Counted from the stretch's first letter, positions 48,971-62,068 are shown. The stretch is DNA of 64,000 bases from Arbacia lixula (GCA_963669155.1 CAVLGW020000024.1:1-64000); one strand, 5' to 3'. The notes: generated by a model from the sequence alone, not told the origin. A program made the numbers and translations.

Positions 48971-50112
48971 AAGTAGATATAAGAGCACGATCACAAAAAT
49001 TGAGAGCCTAATTAACATGGATACGAGACTCAAATACAACAAAACGAAATTAAAATATTACAATAACTGATTAAACTTCACTGAATCTGGAAGTCGTTGA
49101 TCGCCGATTTTCACGCAGTGAAATCGGTACCTTTGGCGTGACGTCACGTCATTTGTTGGGAAAGTGATGGGAAGTGATGTGTTGTGTAGAAAGTCGATGT
49201 AAATACATAGTTGTTTTCGTATTATTCAGTTGTAATAAACAAATACTGGAAACATGTTATGTAATCAGAATATTCGTTTAATTCCGTGAAATATATATTT
49301 CTTTATAATGGGAAACGAGTGGTGTGCGCGGGGGTATTCGGTATCCCAATAGGCTACACTAGATCTAACTTGCAAATTTGGAGCAAAAGTAGACCTATTA
49401 CGGAAGTATCAAAAGTTTAAACTGTATATTGGACCATTCTCCTCACTAATCATAGCTGACAGTCTACATATTCATAAAAGGCGAGATATTTGAAATAAGG
49501 ATAGTCAAATATGAAGTTTAAAGTAGACATAAGAGCACGATCACAAAAATTGAGATCTTTACATCATTACAAAGCTTTCAGCCTAATTAACATAGATAAG
49601 AAACTCAAAAACAACAAAACGAAATGAAAATATTACAATAACTGATTAAACTTCACTGAATCTGGAAGTCATTGACGCCGATTTTCACGCAGTGAATTCG
49701 GTACCTTTGACATGACGTCACGTCATTGAGGGAGTGATGTGTTGTGTAGAAAGTCGACGTAAATACACTGTTGTTTCTGAGCTGTTAATATTATTATGAG
49801 TGAATCTATTTGATTTCTTTTTATTCAGTTGTAATAAATAAATAATGGATACATGTTATTTAATCACAGTATTCTTTTTATACCGTGAAATATATTTTTT
49901 TTTAGGATGGGAAACGATCGAGTGGTGTGTGCGGGGGTATTCGGTATCCCAGTCAATAGGTTACACTATCACACTAACTTGCAAATTTGGAGCAAAAGTA
50001 GACCAATTATGGAAGTGTCGAAATTTTAAACTGGATTTTGTCCTCATCAATCATAGCTAACAGCCTACATATTCATATTTGAAATAAGGGTAGTCAAAAA
50101 TGAAGTTTGATG
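48971..50112. repeat. Tandem duplication, two ~570-bp copies
   Basis: Copy 1 (48971-49520) and copy 2 (49521-50112) align end to end. Shared landmarks are AAGAGCACGATCACAAAAAT, ACTTCACTGAATCTGGAAGT, GACGTCACGTCATT, GTGTTGTGTAGAAAGTCGA and GGGGGTATTCGGTATCCCA. A short perfect hairpin, CGATTTTCACGCAGTGAAATCG, lies in copy 1 and is slightly decayed in copy 2. No coding content was seen. Confidence 0.88.
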
Positions 50113-50460
50113 ACAATTCCTTGCTGTTGAAATACGGCAATAATACAAGCTGATGATATTTATTACGGTAAATTCTTCCGCGAGTGAGCGATTACGCACA
50201 GAATTGGAAGCGAGCGGATCGATGCGCTATGCTATATACACATATGCATGCACGCTCGCTACGCTATGATCTGAGTTACGCGTTTTGCATCCGTTTTCAC
50301 TGTACTGTAGTTGCTTGTACATTCTATACTCCAGGAAATGTACAATTTTAGGACAAAAGTAGGCATTTGTGCTTCTTAGTTGGTGTGGTTGTGTGGATCC
50401 ATGATGGAAGATGATCGACGGCGGTTTGTCAGGTCCAGAGAATAAAAGCAAAGGGGCAAA
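50105..50460 (+). repeat. Dispersed duplication A, copy 1
   Basis: It matches 63638-64000 in the same orientation. Shared stretches include CTGTTGAAATAC, TTCTTCCGCGAGTGAGCGA, GCATCCGTTTTCACTGTA, ATACTCCAGGAAAT-TAC and GATCCATGATGGAAGATGAT. A 14-codon frame MMEDDRRRFVRSRE sits at its right end. It could be a duplicated promoter or first-exon region, or a repeat family member. Confidence 0.8.
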
Positions 50461-51775
50461 AACGAAGTCCTGAATCCGGAGGGTACCGGTGCAGCCAGGA
50501 TATACAGTACACTAGTCACTACAACGTACTACGACCAGCCCGTTCACGCAGTGAGGCTATGAGACCGAGGGGAGCCGTCCCCGGGCCGGGGTTTTCGTAA
50601 TCCGCACTGCTCATGGTGAGTACTATTATGTTCGTAACTGCATTTTGATGAATTTTGACAAATTTTCCATGATGGGAAGACATGAAAGGTGACTCGAAAA
50701 GGAGTTCGTCATTCCCCTGAAATGTACATGTATGCCTCGTGACAAGTGTGATCTTGACCCGAATAAAGGGATAGCTCAAATTTCATTCACAGAAATACGA
50801 GCCAGGAGCCAGTACCAAGGCTGGGCAGTACTGTCCCTTCTACATGTAACATGCAGTAACAGTTTAGTATTAGTAACCGTACCGTCTAAATCGATACTCT
50901 GGCAGTAGGCCTATACCCCAATTACATTGTGTGAAAATGTGAGAAATGTTGATGTTATTGTAATATGATTCTTATCAATTGACGCAGAATTGTATATTTT
51001 CAAAAGTCATCAAACAACCTAGCTAGCTTACATGTAGTTGCTTTACTAAAACAGTGTATGATTTTCCTTTGATCTTCATTGTAGAAAAGACACGGCTCAG
51101 CCTTCTGGACCACTCCTTTCAGCCAGCAGGCATGACATCACTCTTGGATTTGCTGTCGCAACCTGGGTGTGGTGGAACGCGTTCCTCATCACGACAACAA
51201 TATGTGAGCGAAGTTCAGTATTCGTGCAAAACTAGCAAGCACAGACCATAATCTTTGTTCTGGTCATTGTGATTATAGCTGCATGGCCAACAAAAGACAA
51301 AACCATTTTGCCACGACTCTGCAGTCGTATAGGCCTCCTCCTGAAAATGAGACGTCCCTTTCTTGCTCAAATGTAAATACAATGACAGCAAGGACTTCGT
51401 CGATGTCGTTCGCACGTAGCTCGAGCCACCGTAGCATCAACAACGACATCGCGACCGCACCGCAAGAACCACTTCCCGTGGAGGAATTTCCCACACTTCA
51501 CCTGTGACTTTGAAATAATACCCCGTTGCCACTGTCAAGGAACTTTTATTGGACTCCTTTCTTGGATAACTCAATTTTTTGGAATATTCCCCCAAGCACA
51601 CTCGTGGGTTGTTTAGTATAAGTATGATAATTGATATCTCCATTTTAAGTGTTATAGATTTAATCTGACTCGGATTGTACGCAGATGCATGCCTGCATAT
51701 TCTAATTGATCTCATTTTGTGATCACGCTCCTAGTCGTCTGAATCTTCCATCAATAAAGGAAAAAGAAAGGAACT
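50400..51775 (+). other. Candidate spliced transcript of unknown function
   Basis: Exon 1 would end at 50615 (CATG followed by GTGAGT). The intron would be 50616-51084, ending CTTCATTGTAG. Exon 2 would run to just past an AATAAA at 51753-51758. Across the junction a frame stays open for about 60 codons and contains a 39-codon ORF (51132-51251) beginning MTSLLDLLSQPGCGGTR. A second frame of 74 codons (51283-51507) begins MANKRQNHFATTLQSYRP. Neither peptide is recognised. The transcript may be noncoding. Support is only splice-like signals, the polyadenylation signal and the repeated 5' block. Confidence 0.3.
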
Positions 51776-53444
51776 TTTATCTCTCTTGCAATTTTTGTGT
51801 GTCTTCCTTAGCTTAATCTTTAGTCTAATTTTAAGTTCTCTGTGCGATTTTTTTTCCACATAGCGCATAAATAACTTGAACAATATTTATTACGCTAGTT
51901 ATTAGTGAATGAGCTTTCTGTTTCTGGGTTAATTTTAATTAGAAGGTATGTGAGTAGTAAGGATAGCATGCTCAATCCTGTGAATCCACGTGAATTATAC
52001 CTGCAGCAGACTACTGAATATAATTACATGTAGTAAGAATAAATACATGTAAGGATCTTGGGTTGAGATTATCCTAATGATTATGTCACCTATCTAATGG
52101 TTAGCAGTAGATGCAGGTTTCCAATCTAATGTTCTTTTTATTAATTTGCAGGATGGAGAAGGCTATCGTGTCCCAACTACTGGGTGTACGCCTTAATTTC
52201 TTTCTCAAACTTTTATTAAAATGTTTACATGTATTGTTAATAGGAGTCAAAATTGTGATTACTCCAGGCGTGTGAGAGAGAAGGGGGTTATAAAAAGAGA
52301 GAATGAGGTGATGAAGAGATATGGGGACAAACATAAGAAGAGGGGAAAGAGATAGTTGGTGTAAGGAGGGGAGGGCAGAGAGAGAGAGGTGGTTGGCATA
52401 AGGAGGGGAAAGGAGGTAAAAGATATTGAGAATAACATATAGCGTATGAGAGCTCCAAAAATGTTAATAAGAGGAAGTGAAAAAGGGGAGTACACACAGA
52501 GTCATTTTGGCGTAGATGTGTGTTCTAGAATTCTCAAATAATGTCTCTACTCTGTTCCTCATCTCTCCTTTTTTCCCTCCCTATCTATTTCTCTCACACA
52601 CTCAATATTTATCTCTTCATCTGTGACCTGTCCGACGCTTTCACGCTCGCACCATTCAAATTTCACGTAGGCTTCACAGCATACAACGCACGAAACAACT
52701 CACAGCACATTACGTGAAAGCACGCATATGCGACTTCGTACTGGGAGATGGTGGGGGAAAAATGTGATCTCGACCCGATTTAACACGAATCACCCCAAAA
52801 ATGTATATATTTTAGCTTGATATATTGATTTCCCACTCGGATATTGTTTGAATTAGCGGGCTAAACATTTTGTGTGTGTGAAAAGAGACAGTTTCTAAAA
52901 AAAAATTCTCGATTTTTTCGGGAGACGTGTGGGGAAAAAAAATACCGGATCTACTTTCACGGTCTGCACATACGGAAAAGGCACACACACACGTTCGTAT
53001 ATCAACACACGCACACACACAAGCACACACACAAAAAAAATAGTGATGAAAATGTGAAATAAAACATTGGTAACGCAAATATTTCTACCTGTTAAACCTG
53101 TTGGTTATTAATTATGACATATCACAGGTAAAGAAATAATACACACAACTAGTGATTACATGAGTTTTCAACCTTTGAAAATAAAATCAATTTTTTCTCT
53201 GGAGCTCTGTATATGATTTTCTGTGGGACATCCGGGGCCGGGATGAGAGGAAAACCATGACGTTACGTCATGTCGACCGAGTCGTATTTCGTGACTGGTT
53301 TTCAGGCCCGGAAGAGAGGCTATTTTTGTGGTACTTTAGTTGATGGTATCAAGAGGCTAGACGATTTTTGTGATATCATATGTTGATAAACAGATTATAA
53401 ATAGCATATGCTGTCATTAGATAAAAAATTAATGAATATTTTTT
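51776..53444. other. Noncoding sequence
   Basis: It includes a purine-rich stretch at about 52268-52410 and a short CA run near 52980-53030. No gene is recognised. Confidence 0.45.
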
Positions 53445-54175
53445 CCCTTGTTAAAAAGTATCATGATGATATCATGATATTTATATCATGATATTGCCTT
53501 CAAGCCCGATGATGGTAAATTGGCACATCATTTTGAAAGTATCATGATAATATCATAATATTATCATGATACTTTTTGGGGGGTTTAAGGCAGACATGAT
53601 CATGGTACAATATGATGATAATATCATGATATTTTCTGCACGGTATCATGATAATTTCATCGTGATATGATGATGATGATAATTTGATGATTGGTATCAT
53701 GATATTTGCTGCATAAAGTATCATGATGCTTGTATCATGATACTTGTATCATGATATTTGCTGCTCAGTATCATGATACTTGTATCATGATATTTGCTGC
53801 TTAGTATCATGATACTTGTATCATGATATTTGCTGCTTAGTATCATGATATTTGCTGCTCACAGTATCATGATACTTGGTATCATGATACCTATATCATG
53901 ATACTCCACAGCAAATATCATGATACAAGTATCATGATACTCCACAGCAAATATCATGATACAAGTATCATGATACTATGGAGCAAATATCATGATACAA
54001 GTATCATGATACTAAGCAGCAAATATCATGATACAAGTATCATGATACCAAGCAGCAAATATCACGATACAAGTATCCTGATACCAAGCAGCAAATATCA
54101 TGATACTGTGCAGCAAATATCATGATACTTGTAATATGATACTATGCAGCAAATAGTGTGATACAAATATCATGA
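53445..54175. repeat. Palindromic TATCATGATA minisatellite, inverted at its centre
   Basis: The left half repeats GTATCATGATACTTGTATCATGATATTTGCTGC units in one orientation. The right half, from about 53895, repeats the reverse form GCAGCAAATATCATGATACAAG. Every unit contains the self-complementary TATCATGATA. The core is regular at 36 bp between about 53715 and 54130, and the left end is degenerate. The 75-codon plus frame (53898-54125) merely reads the repeat (KYHDTSIMI). Confidence 0.92.
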
Positions 54176-56589
54176 GATCAATGTATTCAAGGTTGTACTT
54201 TTACAGGATAATACAGAATGGGAAGTCCTTTTTGTTTCCTTTAATCCGAGAGTCTAATGGTCAAGTACATGTAGCATTCACTAGCAGAGGTACATCCATT
54301 CATGGCGTGGCAACACTGCTTTAAAAATAAAAGAAGAATAGATGTACATATTAGAATAGCAATACATGTACAATACAACATTGAACCTCTCACTTTTCAC
54401 AGGGAATCTTACAAAAAACTCTCATGGACAATCTGTGAAGTAAAATATTGAACATTTTATTAAGGAACAATAGTTATGGGAACTACAAAACCCACTGACA
54501 TCATGATATTTACGTTTAAAAATAAAACAATGGAACATAAAAAAAACAAACCTAGCAAGTCATAATTAAAGGTTCTTACATGTGCTACATGCACATATTT
54601 GAATAATTCCAAGGGTTACAATGCAAAATTATTCTAAAACTGAACAGCAAATTTACTTTGTGGATTAAAGGAGTGCTCATGGCTCTATCGTTGTAAATTG
54701 CTTTCAATGAAAGCTGGAATAGAGGGGAAAACTTTTAAAAAATGAGGAAAAGAGAGTTATAAATTATTCAATAAAACGAACAATCACTGCCAGTAACATA
54801 AATACAACATGATCTAATGCAAAACGTTCAATTCAACCAAGACACTGACTTACTTGTGCCCTCGCACAAGAATCTACATTATCATGTTTTTGCATGTATG
54901 AACTACCAGTAATACAAAAGTCCCTCTCTTTCAGAAAAGAATTTCTTTTTTGATGAAAATGTGTTACATATTAACTAAGTGTATCGTGACTATACTTCAT
55001 GATACATGTAGACAAAATAAAATGTAGAGTGTATAGCAAGCTTTGTGCATGGTTGCACGACAGTGCAACCTCGGGTTTCAATGCACATGGATTGGCAAAT
55101 TGCATTAATTTCTTTACACATATGTACATGTGTTTTCCATTCCATTCAATAAAAAAGTAAAATTTGAAAATGTTTCAAGGACTGGATAGCGTGTATGGGT
55201 GCTAATCACACAAAGCTATAACACAATGTGTACTACATATGCCTTGAGCATGGTAGACCCTTTAGTTACACATACTACACATGTATGTACATGTACATTA
55301 CTGTAAAATATATACAGTGCATTAATCTATAGATTCTGAGCAAGCAAATAAGAACATGTACATATGGCTAACTTACAACCATGACATGCAGATTTGGTCA
55401 TGATATACCGTGAGCACTTATATTTGAGCCAAAGACTGTGGCTTAATTACATTTTGTATTTTGTTTATTCTTTTGAAAATAACATTTTATGGCCCGTCCT
55501 TTTTATAAACATCTGCAAACTTCATGAAAGTTTGCACATATCACGTTTCTTTGGGATACAAACTGTGAAATTTTAAAGTCAGAGGTACTATAACTCTTGT
55601 AGAATAAATGAAAATCTAACTACATGTAGTTTTCACTGAGATTTGATTATTTTTGTGGTACATGTGTATGCAAAAAGAAATTAAGCTTGATCAATTATCA
55701 AAGATTATATCCTCAAAACCAAATATTACGCTTTGTCGAGTCAAGGGAAAGGTTATATAGCCACTCTGCAAAAGGGACGGGCTACCTTCAAACTTCTTAG
55801 ATAGCTTTACCGGTACATAACAACAAGTATCAAGGAAAATCAGGAACTCAAAATCACTCTACAAAGCCTGAACACACACAAACCAGATAGTGTATTGCAC
55901 ATTGATACATTCGAACAGACCAGTGCATTGCAGCTTTGGTTCAGACTTTCGCATGATTACATTATTTTCCCGAATATACAAGAGATAGTCTTACATGTGA
56001 TATCAGCAGATAAAATTAGATGTATAAAGCTTATAGTAAGCCTGTGATGAATAGTCTCCAGAAATATAATCTGTTTATTCAGAAAAATGATAATTAAGAC
56101 TAAAGCATTTCGACTGCCACACAGACGATAAATGGGTCTCTGCCTTTATGTTAGTTAACTGCACCTAATTTCAATTAGTACTCATCTTCATTCAGAAAAC
56201 TTATGTTTGGTAGAAATTGGACCACTAAATCAATAATTTTGCCAAAGTCCATTGATCTTTGACCTCTAAGGAATTTGACCTCTAATCTCCACAGTCTATC
56301 TCTGTTATATTAATACACTTTGGATCAAGATTGCTGAAAAATAGATAATCATATTTCTAGATATTTGGAGAAAGATCACATTTTGGGCTGTAAAAAAAAA
56401 AGGCAAATTTTGACTACGTTAAATGATCTTACAGGCATTAGCCCCACCTATAGTACAGGGCTACGGAAATTTTTGCCAGTGTGAAAAGCATTTACATGTA
56501 CTAAGTCTGAAGCAAATCTTTAACGTGGTTCTATTTTGCGTAAAAAGGTTAAAAACTGACAAATTGGGCAATATTTCACAACGTTCATT
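54176..56589. other. Noncoding AT-rich sequence, nothing recognised
   Basis: No gene, RNA gene or clear repeat was supported. ACATGTA-type words are frequent. Confidence 0.4.
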
Positions 56590-57014
56590 GGGCGTGTTTA
56601 TCAGCTTTTCAGAATTTGAAACGCGTTTCCAAAGGCCTTTGCGAACGTGTTTAAAAAAAAACGGTGCATTTATCAACTCAATCGCTCAAGTCGAAAACCG
56701 ACCTTGTCACTGCGCAGCTCTACTGTGCCGTTACACGTGCACTGTAGTACAAGAGTGTGCGATCGATGTGTTTACAGAAACACACGGTTTAAAGTCGTTT
56801 CAAAACAGCTTTGCGTTTATCTCGCTTCTCTAAACGCGTTTCTGGCTCAAACGCGTTTAGGATAGCACACATTTGTGTGTTTCAAAACAGCTTACTGAAC
56901 GTACCCATAATCAAAACACCTTTGCATTTATCAACTCCATGAAACACGCTTAAAAAAAATTAAACGCGTTTGGAAACCTTAATTCAACCAAAGAAAGAGT
57001 TGATATACACGCCC
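56590..57014. mobile_element. 425-bp MITE
   Basis: The ends GGGCGTGTTTATCA and TGATATACACGCCC are inverted and flanked by a 3-bp ATT direct repeat (56587-56589 and 57015-57017). The interior has several AAACGCG/CGCGTTT words arranged in both orientations. The 136-codon plus frame that overlaps it (56423-56833) starts outside the element and has no recognisable domain. Confidence 0.75.
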
Positions 57015-57017
57015 ATT

Positions 57018-57956
57018 GACCGTTTTATTGACAATTTTACACAGGTCATTGGTTTTTATAAATTACATACTGTACAGGTACCAAGTTTGATGCCAATCCA
57101 TTGAACCTTTCTCAAGATATTGCGGAAATGATTTCGGAACGGATGGACTGACAACCCGAAAACATAATGTAATGCCTCCTTCCACTTTGTGGCAGAGACA
57201 TAAAATGCATTACAGTTCACATTTTTAAAAATATAAGAACTTTCTAAATGATACCAGTACATCTACTTCCTAAAATCTTAAATGAATAGTACAAGGTGTA
57301 CAAATATTTTCTTTTCTGAGAATTGAGGGTGCATGCACTGTGTTTACAATGTATAAACCAACGTCGTATTACATCAAGATAGTTATGGTCGTTATTAGGT
57401 AATATTCTGCAGCAATATTCTTAAAGAGGAAGTCCATGTTGATATAAAATTGTTTGTAAAGGGACAGTAAACCAGAAATCCCATGTTTAGTAGAATGTTG
57501 TGAAGAGTAGCAGACAAATTTGTTATCATTCAAGTGGGCATACATCACTATATTCTTCTACATGATGGGAATGTTGTATACTGGGTAGGAAACTGGACAG
57601 TTTGAGATTGCAGGACTCAATGTGATGCTATTTAAGGCATAGCTGATTTTGCTTGTAATGAAAGAAAAAAAACTTCAATAAATCAATGGAGCTTCTGAGC
57701 AGCTCCTCCATTTTAATTTTCTAAAAAAGAATCAGATTCATACAAATGAAGTTGATACAGTATTAAACACATGTATTCATACATACATGTACATTCCTAT
57801 ACAAAATATATCATTCATTCAACAAGAATTTGCATTTGATTCATTGCAAGTTTTAAACAATCATTACTTTCTTATCCTGCATCTAACTGTGGACTTCCCC
57901 AGAAAGAAATATCATTAATTGCTCAACCCTACATTGTGTACAATACTAACACTTAC
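57018..57956. other. Noncoding sequence, nothing recognised
   Basis: AT-rich without supported features. Confidence 0.4.
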
Positions 57957-58679
57957 TTCTTCCCTGCCTTAGCCTTTCTCTGATTGGTTTGTTTGTTCCT
58001 GCGTCGGCTGAAATCTCTGTGTACATACCGTGGGTAGGAGAGCTGAAAATAGTGTGTTGAGAAAGCATCAAAAATAATTACAATAAAATTGACTTGAATA
58101 TATGCCACCTACTTAAACTACTTCTACTTAAACTAGTAGGGATTCAAAGCTTTCAATGATATCAAGCATATTAAGTTAACTGTTCAAAGCAAAACCAATA
58201 TAATATATTATCATAGAAGAAATCAATGATATCTTATGCAGAGAAAGATGTGTCCCCTGCTGTCTGCTCTGTTGTCATATTTTTAAGTTAGTGATGCCTG
58301 TTGAACATAACTCCACATAATACAGATTACAGGTACACTCATAGCAATAAAGAGGCATAATTCTCTCCTTTTCCCATTCAGAATTTCCTAAGTAACGCTA
58401 TGGCACATATAGCAAATCTTACTCGGACAAATCTGTGATCGATTTCTAAATCTAAAATGGGGAGTAGAAATCTTTTTGTTATGAATCTTTTTTGCACCAA
58501 TATAAACTTGTGATTAAGCGCCTGAGTCATATCCATTTTTTTTTGTAAGCCGGGGCTCGTTGGCGTTGCTCCGGTCGAGCTTCGGTGCATCAATAAATTC
58601 GGGGCGAAGTCGGCACAGTGACAAATTGTGTACAACGGATAGCGGAGCGTGAACGCTAGCGGTCGTGTAATTTTTGTTT

Positions 58680-59040
58680 ATTACATGACGTCATCCAGCC
58701 ACTGCCGAGAGCCAATTTATGAATGAAAATATAGTAAGCATGCGCAGTGCCAGCCTTCCATTTCCCCACATAGTATTCCACCAAAACAAGTGTGCAATTC
58801 TCTATCACCTCGTACCAAAATGGACCTAGAATTTCACTTTTCTATATTTGATATGAATTATGAAAGGTATCTATTTTCTCACTGATACTGCACAGGTAAG
58901 CATATTTCGATTACTTCTTGCTTTTCCGTCAAAATCTTACGAATTAGCGTCGATATGGCATCGTGTTCGTTGGAATTTGTAGAGTCTATCGTAACGTGCA
59001 CAAAGTCAATTGGCTTCCGGGTTCGGAGCGTCACGTGAAT
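58680..59040 (+). repeat. Dispersed duplication B, copy 1 (promoter/first-exon-like)
   Basis: It matches 62665-62985 in the same orientation, with shared words CAGCCTTCCATTTCC or CAAGCCTTCCATTTCC, AAGTGTGCAATTCTCTA, CACCTCGTACCAAAAT, GATTACTTCTTGCTTTTCCG and GTTGGAATTTGTAGAGTCTA. Just upstream lie a CRE-like TGACGTCA (58685-58692) and an NRF1-like GCATGCGCAG. A donor-like CACAG/GTAAG lies at 58895/58896 in this copy and at 62838/62839 in the other. A 21-codon frame (MDLEFHFSIF...) in copy 1 loses its ATG in copy 2. Confidence 0.75.
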
Positions 59041-59787
59041 ACGCATGAAATTGCAGAGTTTCTATAATTTTTGATCGATACCGGAGCAATCCGATCACGA
59101 GCCAAGACCATTTCTCGTGTACACAACGTGACTGGATATCGTTATCGCTATTGATACTTCCGCACGCAGTCCGAAGGAATTATTTTGACAACCACGTGGT
59201 GTGAAAAGAAGTAGCGCATTAAATGAGGTTGCTTACCTTAATTATATATTAACGTACAGAAACTTGCTCGTGCTTTTCTATGGGAAAAAAATCTCGTTCT
59301 TGCCAGCCATAAATTGAAGCTAGCGATTATTTCCGATCGTATTTACCGCATACGCGAGAACGAAACTTGGTCAGTTGGAACAATAGCTGCCATTGAGAAC
59401 GAGATTATTGGAACATAATATACCGTATATCGTCGATACTGGAATAAGTGGTGCCGAGAACCTCGAGTCGAGCTAGCTTGCTAGCTCCCAGCTTGGCACG
59501 CGCGCGCGGCATGCATCACTCGTACTTTTCATTGATTCTGATCAATGCACCGGTTTCTACAAAACGGCTCCAGGGCTCGAAAGCTTCGATCGAGGCCCGG
59601 CTTACAAATCGAATCGACTCAGGCTTACTTGTGATGCCAAACTTCTTTATCTGTGATCATTGGAGTTCACCGCATGCATATGCTTGACATGTTAACCGCA
59701 TAGATTTACTGGCTGTTTTTCAACTTGGAAAAGGCCAGTACTTGTCTTTGAGATTTCAGAAGAGAGACAGATTGAGCTTTCATCATA
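59041..59787. other. Noncoding sequence, nothing recognised
   Basis: Somewhat more GC- and CpG-containing than the surroundings (for example CGCGCGCGGC near 59500). A 79-codon plus frame at 59448 is not recognisable. Confidence 0.4.
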
Positions 59788-59863
59788 TTCTGTCGCTCTG
59801 CAGCTACATGTATATAGGTACGAGCTCAATCTCGTACCTACATGTAGCTGCAGAGCGACAGAA
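59788..59863. repeat. Near-perfect hairpin, ~33-bp stem
   Basis: The left arm 59788-59824 and right arm 59831-59863 are inverted copies containing TTCTGTCGCTCTGCAGCTAC and GTAGCTGCAGAGCGACAGAA. The left arm has a 4-base TATA insertion and the loop is six bases. Confidence 0.9.
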
Positions 59864-61710
59864 CACATTAGAACACATCTAAATGTGGTAACTTAATCTG
59901 AGATGACATGCAAGGTATGAGAGAGCTTTCTGCAAACATTAGAAACATTGAAGAATTCATACGTTTTGATGGCGCTGACCTTGCCAGGATGTAGTACAGG
60001 CCGGTTGATGGTTTCTGCACCATGTAGATTGCGCTTCTTCCCTGTCAATGATAAGCAGTCCGCACTTCAATGCCGAACACAGCAACAGTCAAGTCCCTTG
60101 ACCAAGACCACCTGATCCCTGGTGAGAATCATCCTCTCCTGAGGACATTTGGAGCTGAAAAAGCACACACACAACAAAAAACATAATTAATAAATGTATC
60201 TTGATTACCACAGCAGTATCAATTTGTGTGATGTGCTAAATGTAATGTAAAAATGTAACATTTCACAACCTGCAATAATATAGAATGGTTGCTAACTAGC
60301 TTAACGTTTAGTCCTGCAGGTCAATCTTATTTTTGGTAATTTCTATTCATGCGTACAGTTCACATTTAAAAAAAAATGGGACGTCATGGTTATCATCACT
60401 CCAATTACAGCAATAAAATGTCATATTAATGGAAATAAATTCATGGTGGGTCAATGCACCATTTAATAGCTTGGCTCAAGATTTGAAGTAAACATGCCAT
60501 AATTTATGCAAAAAGTACTGCATTGCAACAACATCTATGACACTTACTCTCTTGATGTGTTGTTTGATGCCAATTGTAGCATACAGGAACACAAGTAGGC
60601 CTGCCTTCCTACGCCTTCCTTCATTTGGACAAGAAGAGTATGTAGCTCTGAAATCCTAAAAAGAAAATAAAGTATCACAAATATGCTTGGAAGTCATGGG
60701 AATCTACTTTTAAATCAAGATAGTCTAAATTACTATGTACATAGTTGCGTGTCCTATAAAAGTCCAAAGATATAGTGTACATGTATTATTACTTTTCTGG
60801 CACGCAGATGCTAGAAATAACATTTATTTTTAAGCATGAATATTTTTTTATAACCTTTAATAGATAGTCTAGTCAATTGTTATTTCACTTAAAAGTAGAC
60901 AGTACATTAAATAAAGATATAAACTCGAGTTCTGATTACCACCAAAGCCAGATAATCAGGTATACGGTACTATCTATTAATACATACATGATTTTCATAC
61001 GTAGGTGTAATTGCTACATTAATAAGCATTGCATACGTAAGAATTCTTCAATTAATCATGATTGGGACTGAAATTAATGATGATCTGGCCAAGGGGCCAT
61101 GCATGCTTACTACGTTTGTAATTTTCAGTCATTCATTCTTTCAATTGCCCTCAATATGTTAAAACAATGTAATTATCATATGGTAACAATTCACCAAACT
61201 TTTAAAGACCTGATCTCAAACCGATTGCTTACGAGCTCTTTAATTTAGTAGCTTTAAATTGTTATTTCATATCTCTGACAAAGCATCAAGTATGGAAAGT
61301 GAACTATAAATTATATTAAATTACAAACCTGTGTTCATCCAGGGCATCCATGCCAGACTGCTATGGACATTCCAGGGGGTAATAGTACAGGCATGCTTCA
61401 TTTGTCTTGGTAGTGTCTAGCCTCCCTCCTCGCACAAATCTGAAGAAATTAAAAAGGGAATAAAATTATATCAGTATTTTGGACAGCAGTCACAGCACAA
61501 TTTGATGTATTGGCAATAAGTTACATGTAGTTAAACGAATCACATCACATATGAAATGGCTTTCCATGTTGAAGAAGTTTGGGGTTAATCTTAGTTCTTG
61601 CCTATCATGCTACAACTCAATAACAGTTATAACTGTACGAGGTGAATCGTATAACCACCATCGGTCAGCAGCCGATTCTCACAGCAGACTCCTTACTCCT
61701 AGTCCTAGCC

Positions 61711-62068
61711 TCACACTCACACACACTTACACACACACACACGCGCACAATCACACACACACGCACATACACACACACGCACACACACTCACGCACACAC
61801 TCACACACACACACACACACACACACATTTACACATACACGCACATACACACACTAACGCACACTTACACACACACCCAGACGCACACACACATCCGCTC
61901 ACGCACCTACTCACACACACACACACACGCACACACACAGACGTACACACACATAGACACACACACATACACACACACATATATGCACACACAAACACAC
62001 AGACAGACACACACATACGCGCAGACAGACACAGACAGACAGACACATACACATACAGACACATATCA
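61711..62068. repeat. (CA)n-rich compound microsatellite
   Basis: Imperfect CACA with CG, CT and GACA interruptions. The 227-codon His/Thr frame over it (61551-62234) is an artefact. Confidence 0.95.

Larger units (their letters stand above)
57957..61439 (-). other. Candidate four-exon minus-strand gene with one in-frame UGA
   Basis: Four segments have acceptor and donor consensus on the minus strand: 61439-61329 (TTTCTTCAG, donor GTTTGT), 60655-60548 (TTCTTTTTAG, donor GTAAGT), 60154-59980 (GCTTTTTCAG, donor GTCAGC) and 58042-57957 (ATTTTCAG, donor GTAAGT or a TAA one base further). From an ATG in the first segment the spliced frame reads MDALDEHR, ISELHTLLVQMKEG, DSKCPQERMILTRDQ and VVLVKGLDCCCVRH. 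A UGA follows after 72 codons. The same frame then continues as SADCLSLTGKKRNLHG and HPGKLSYPRYVHRDF to a basic end, RRRNKQTNQRKAKAGKK. I do not recognise the protein. It may be a short 72-aa product, a readthrough or recoded product, a pseudogene or a noncoding spliced RNA. Junction agreement is the only evidence. Confidence 0.33.

Noticed and set aside
48572..48976. 134-codon plus-strand ORF
   Set aside because: It overlaps an ATTT repeat and the start of the 570-bp duplication. No domain and no start context.
53445..54175. CRISPR-like regular repeat
   Set aside because: There are no unique spacers. The units are contiguous, palindromic and inverted about a centre, and the context is eukaryotic.
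56423..56833. 136-codon plus-strand ORF
   Set aside because: It crosses the left end of the 425-bp MITE, so the frame is a mixture of flank and element.
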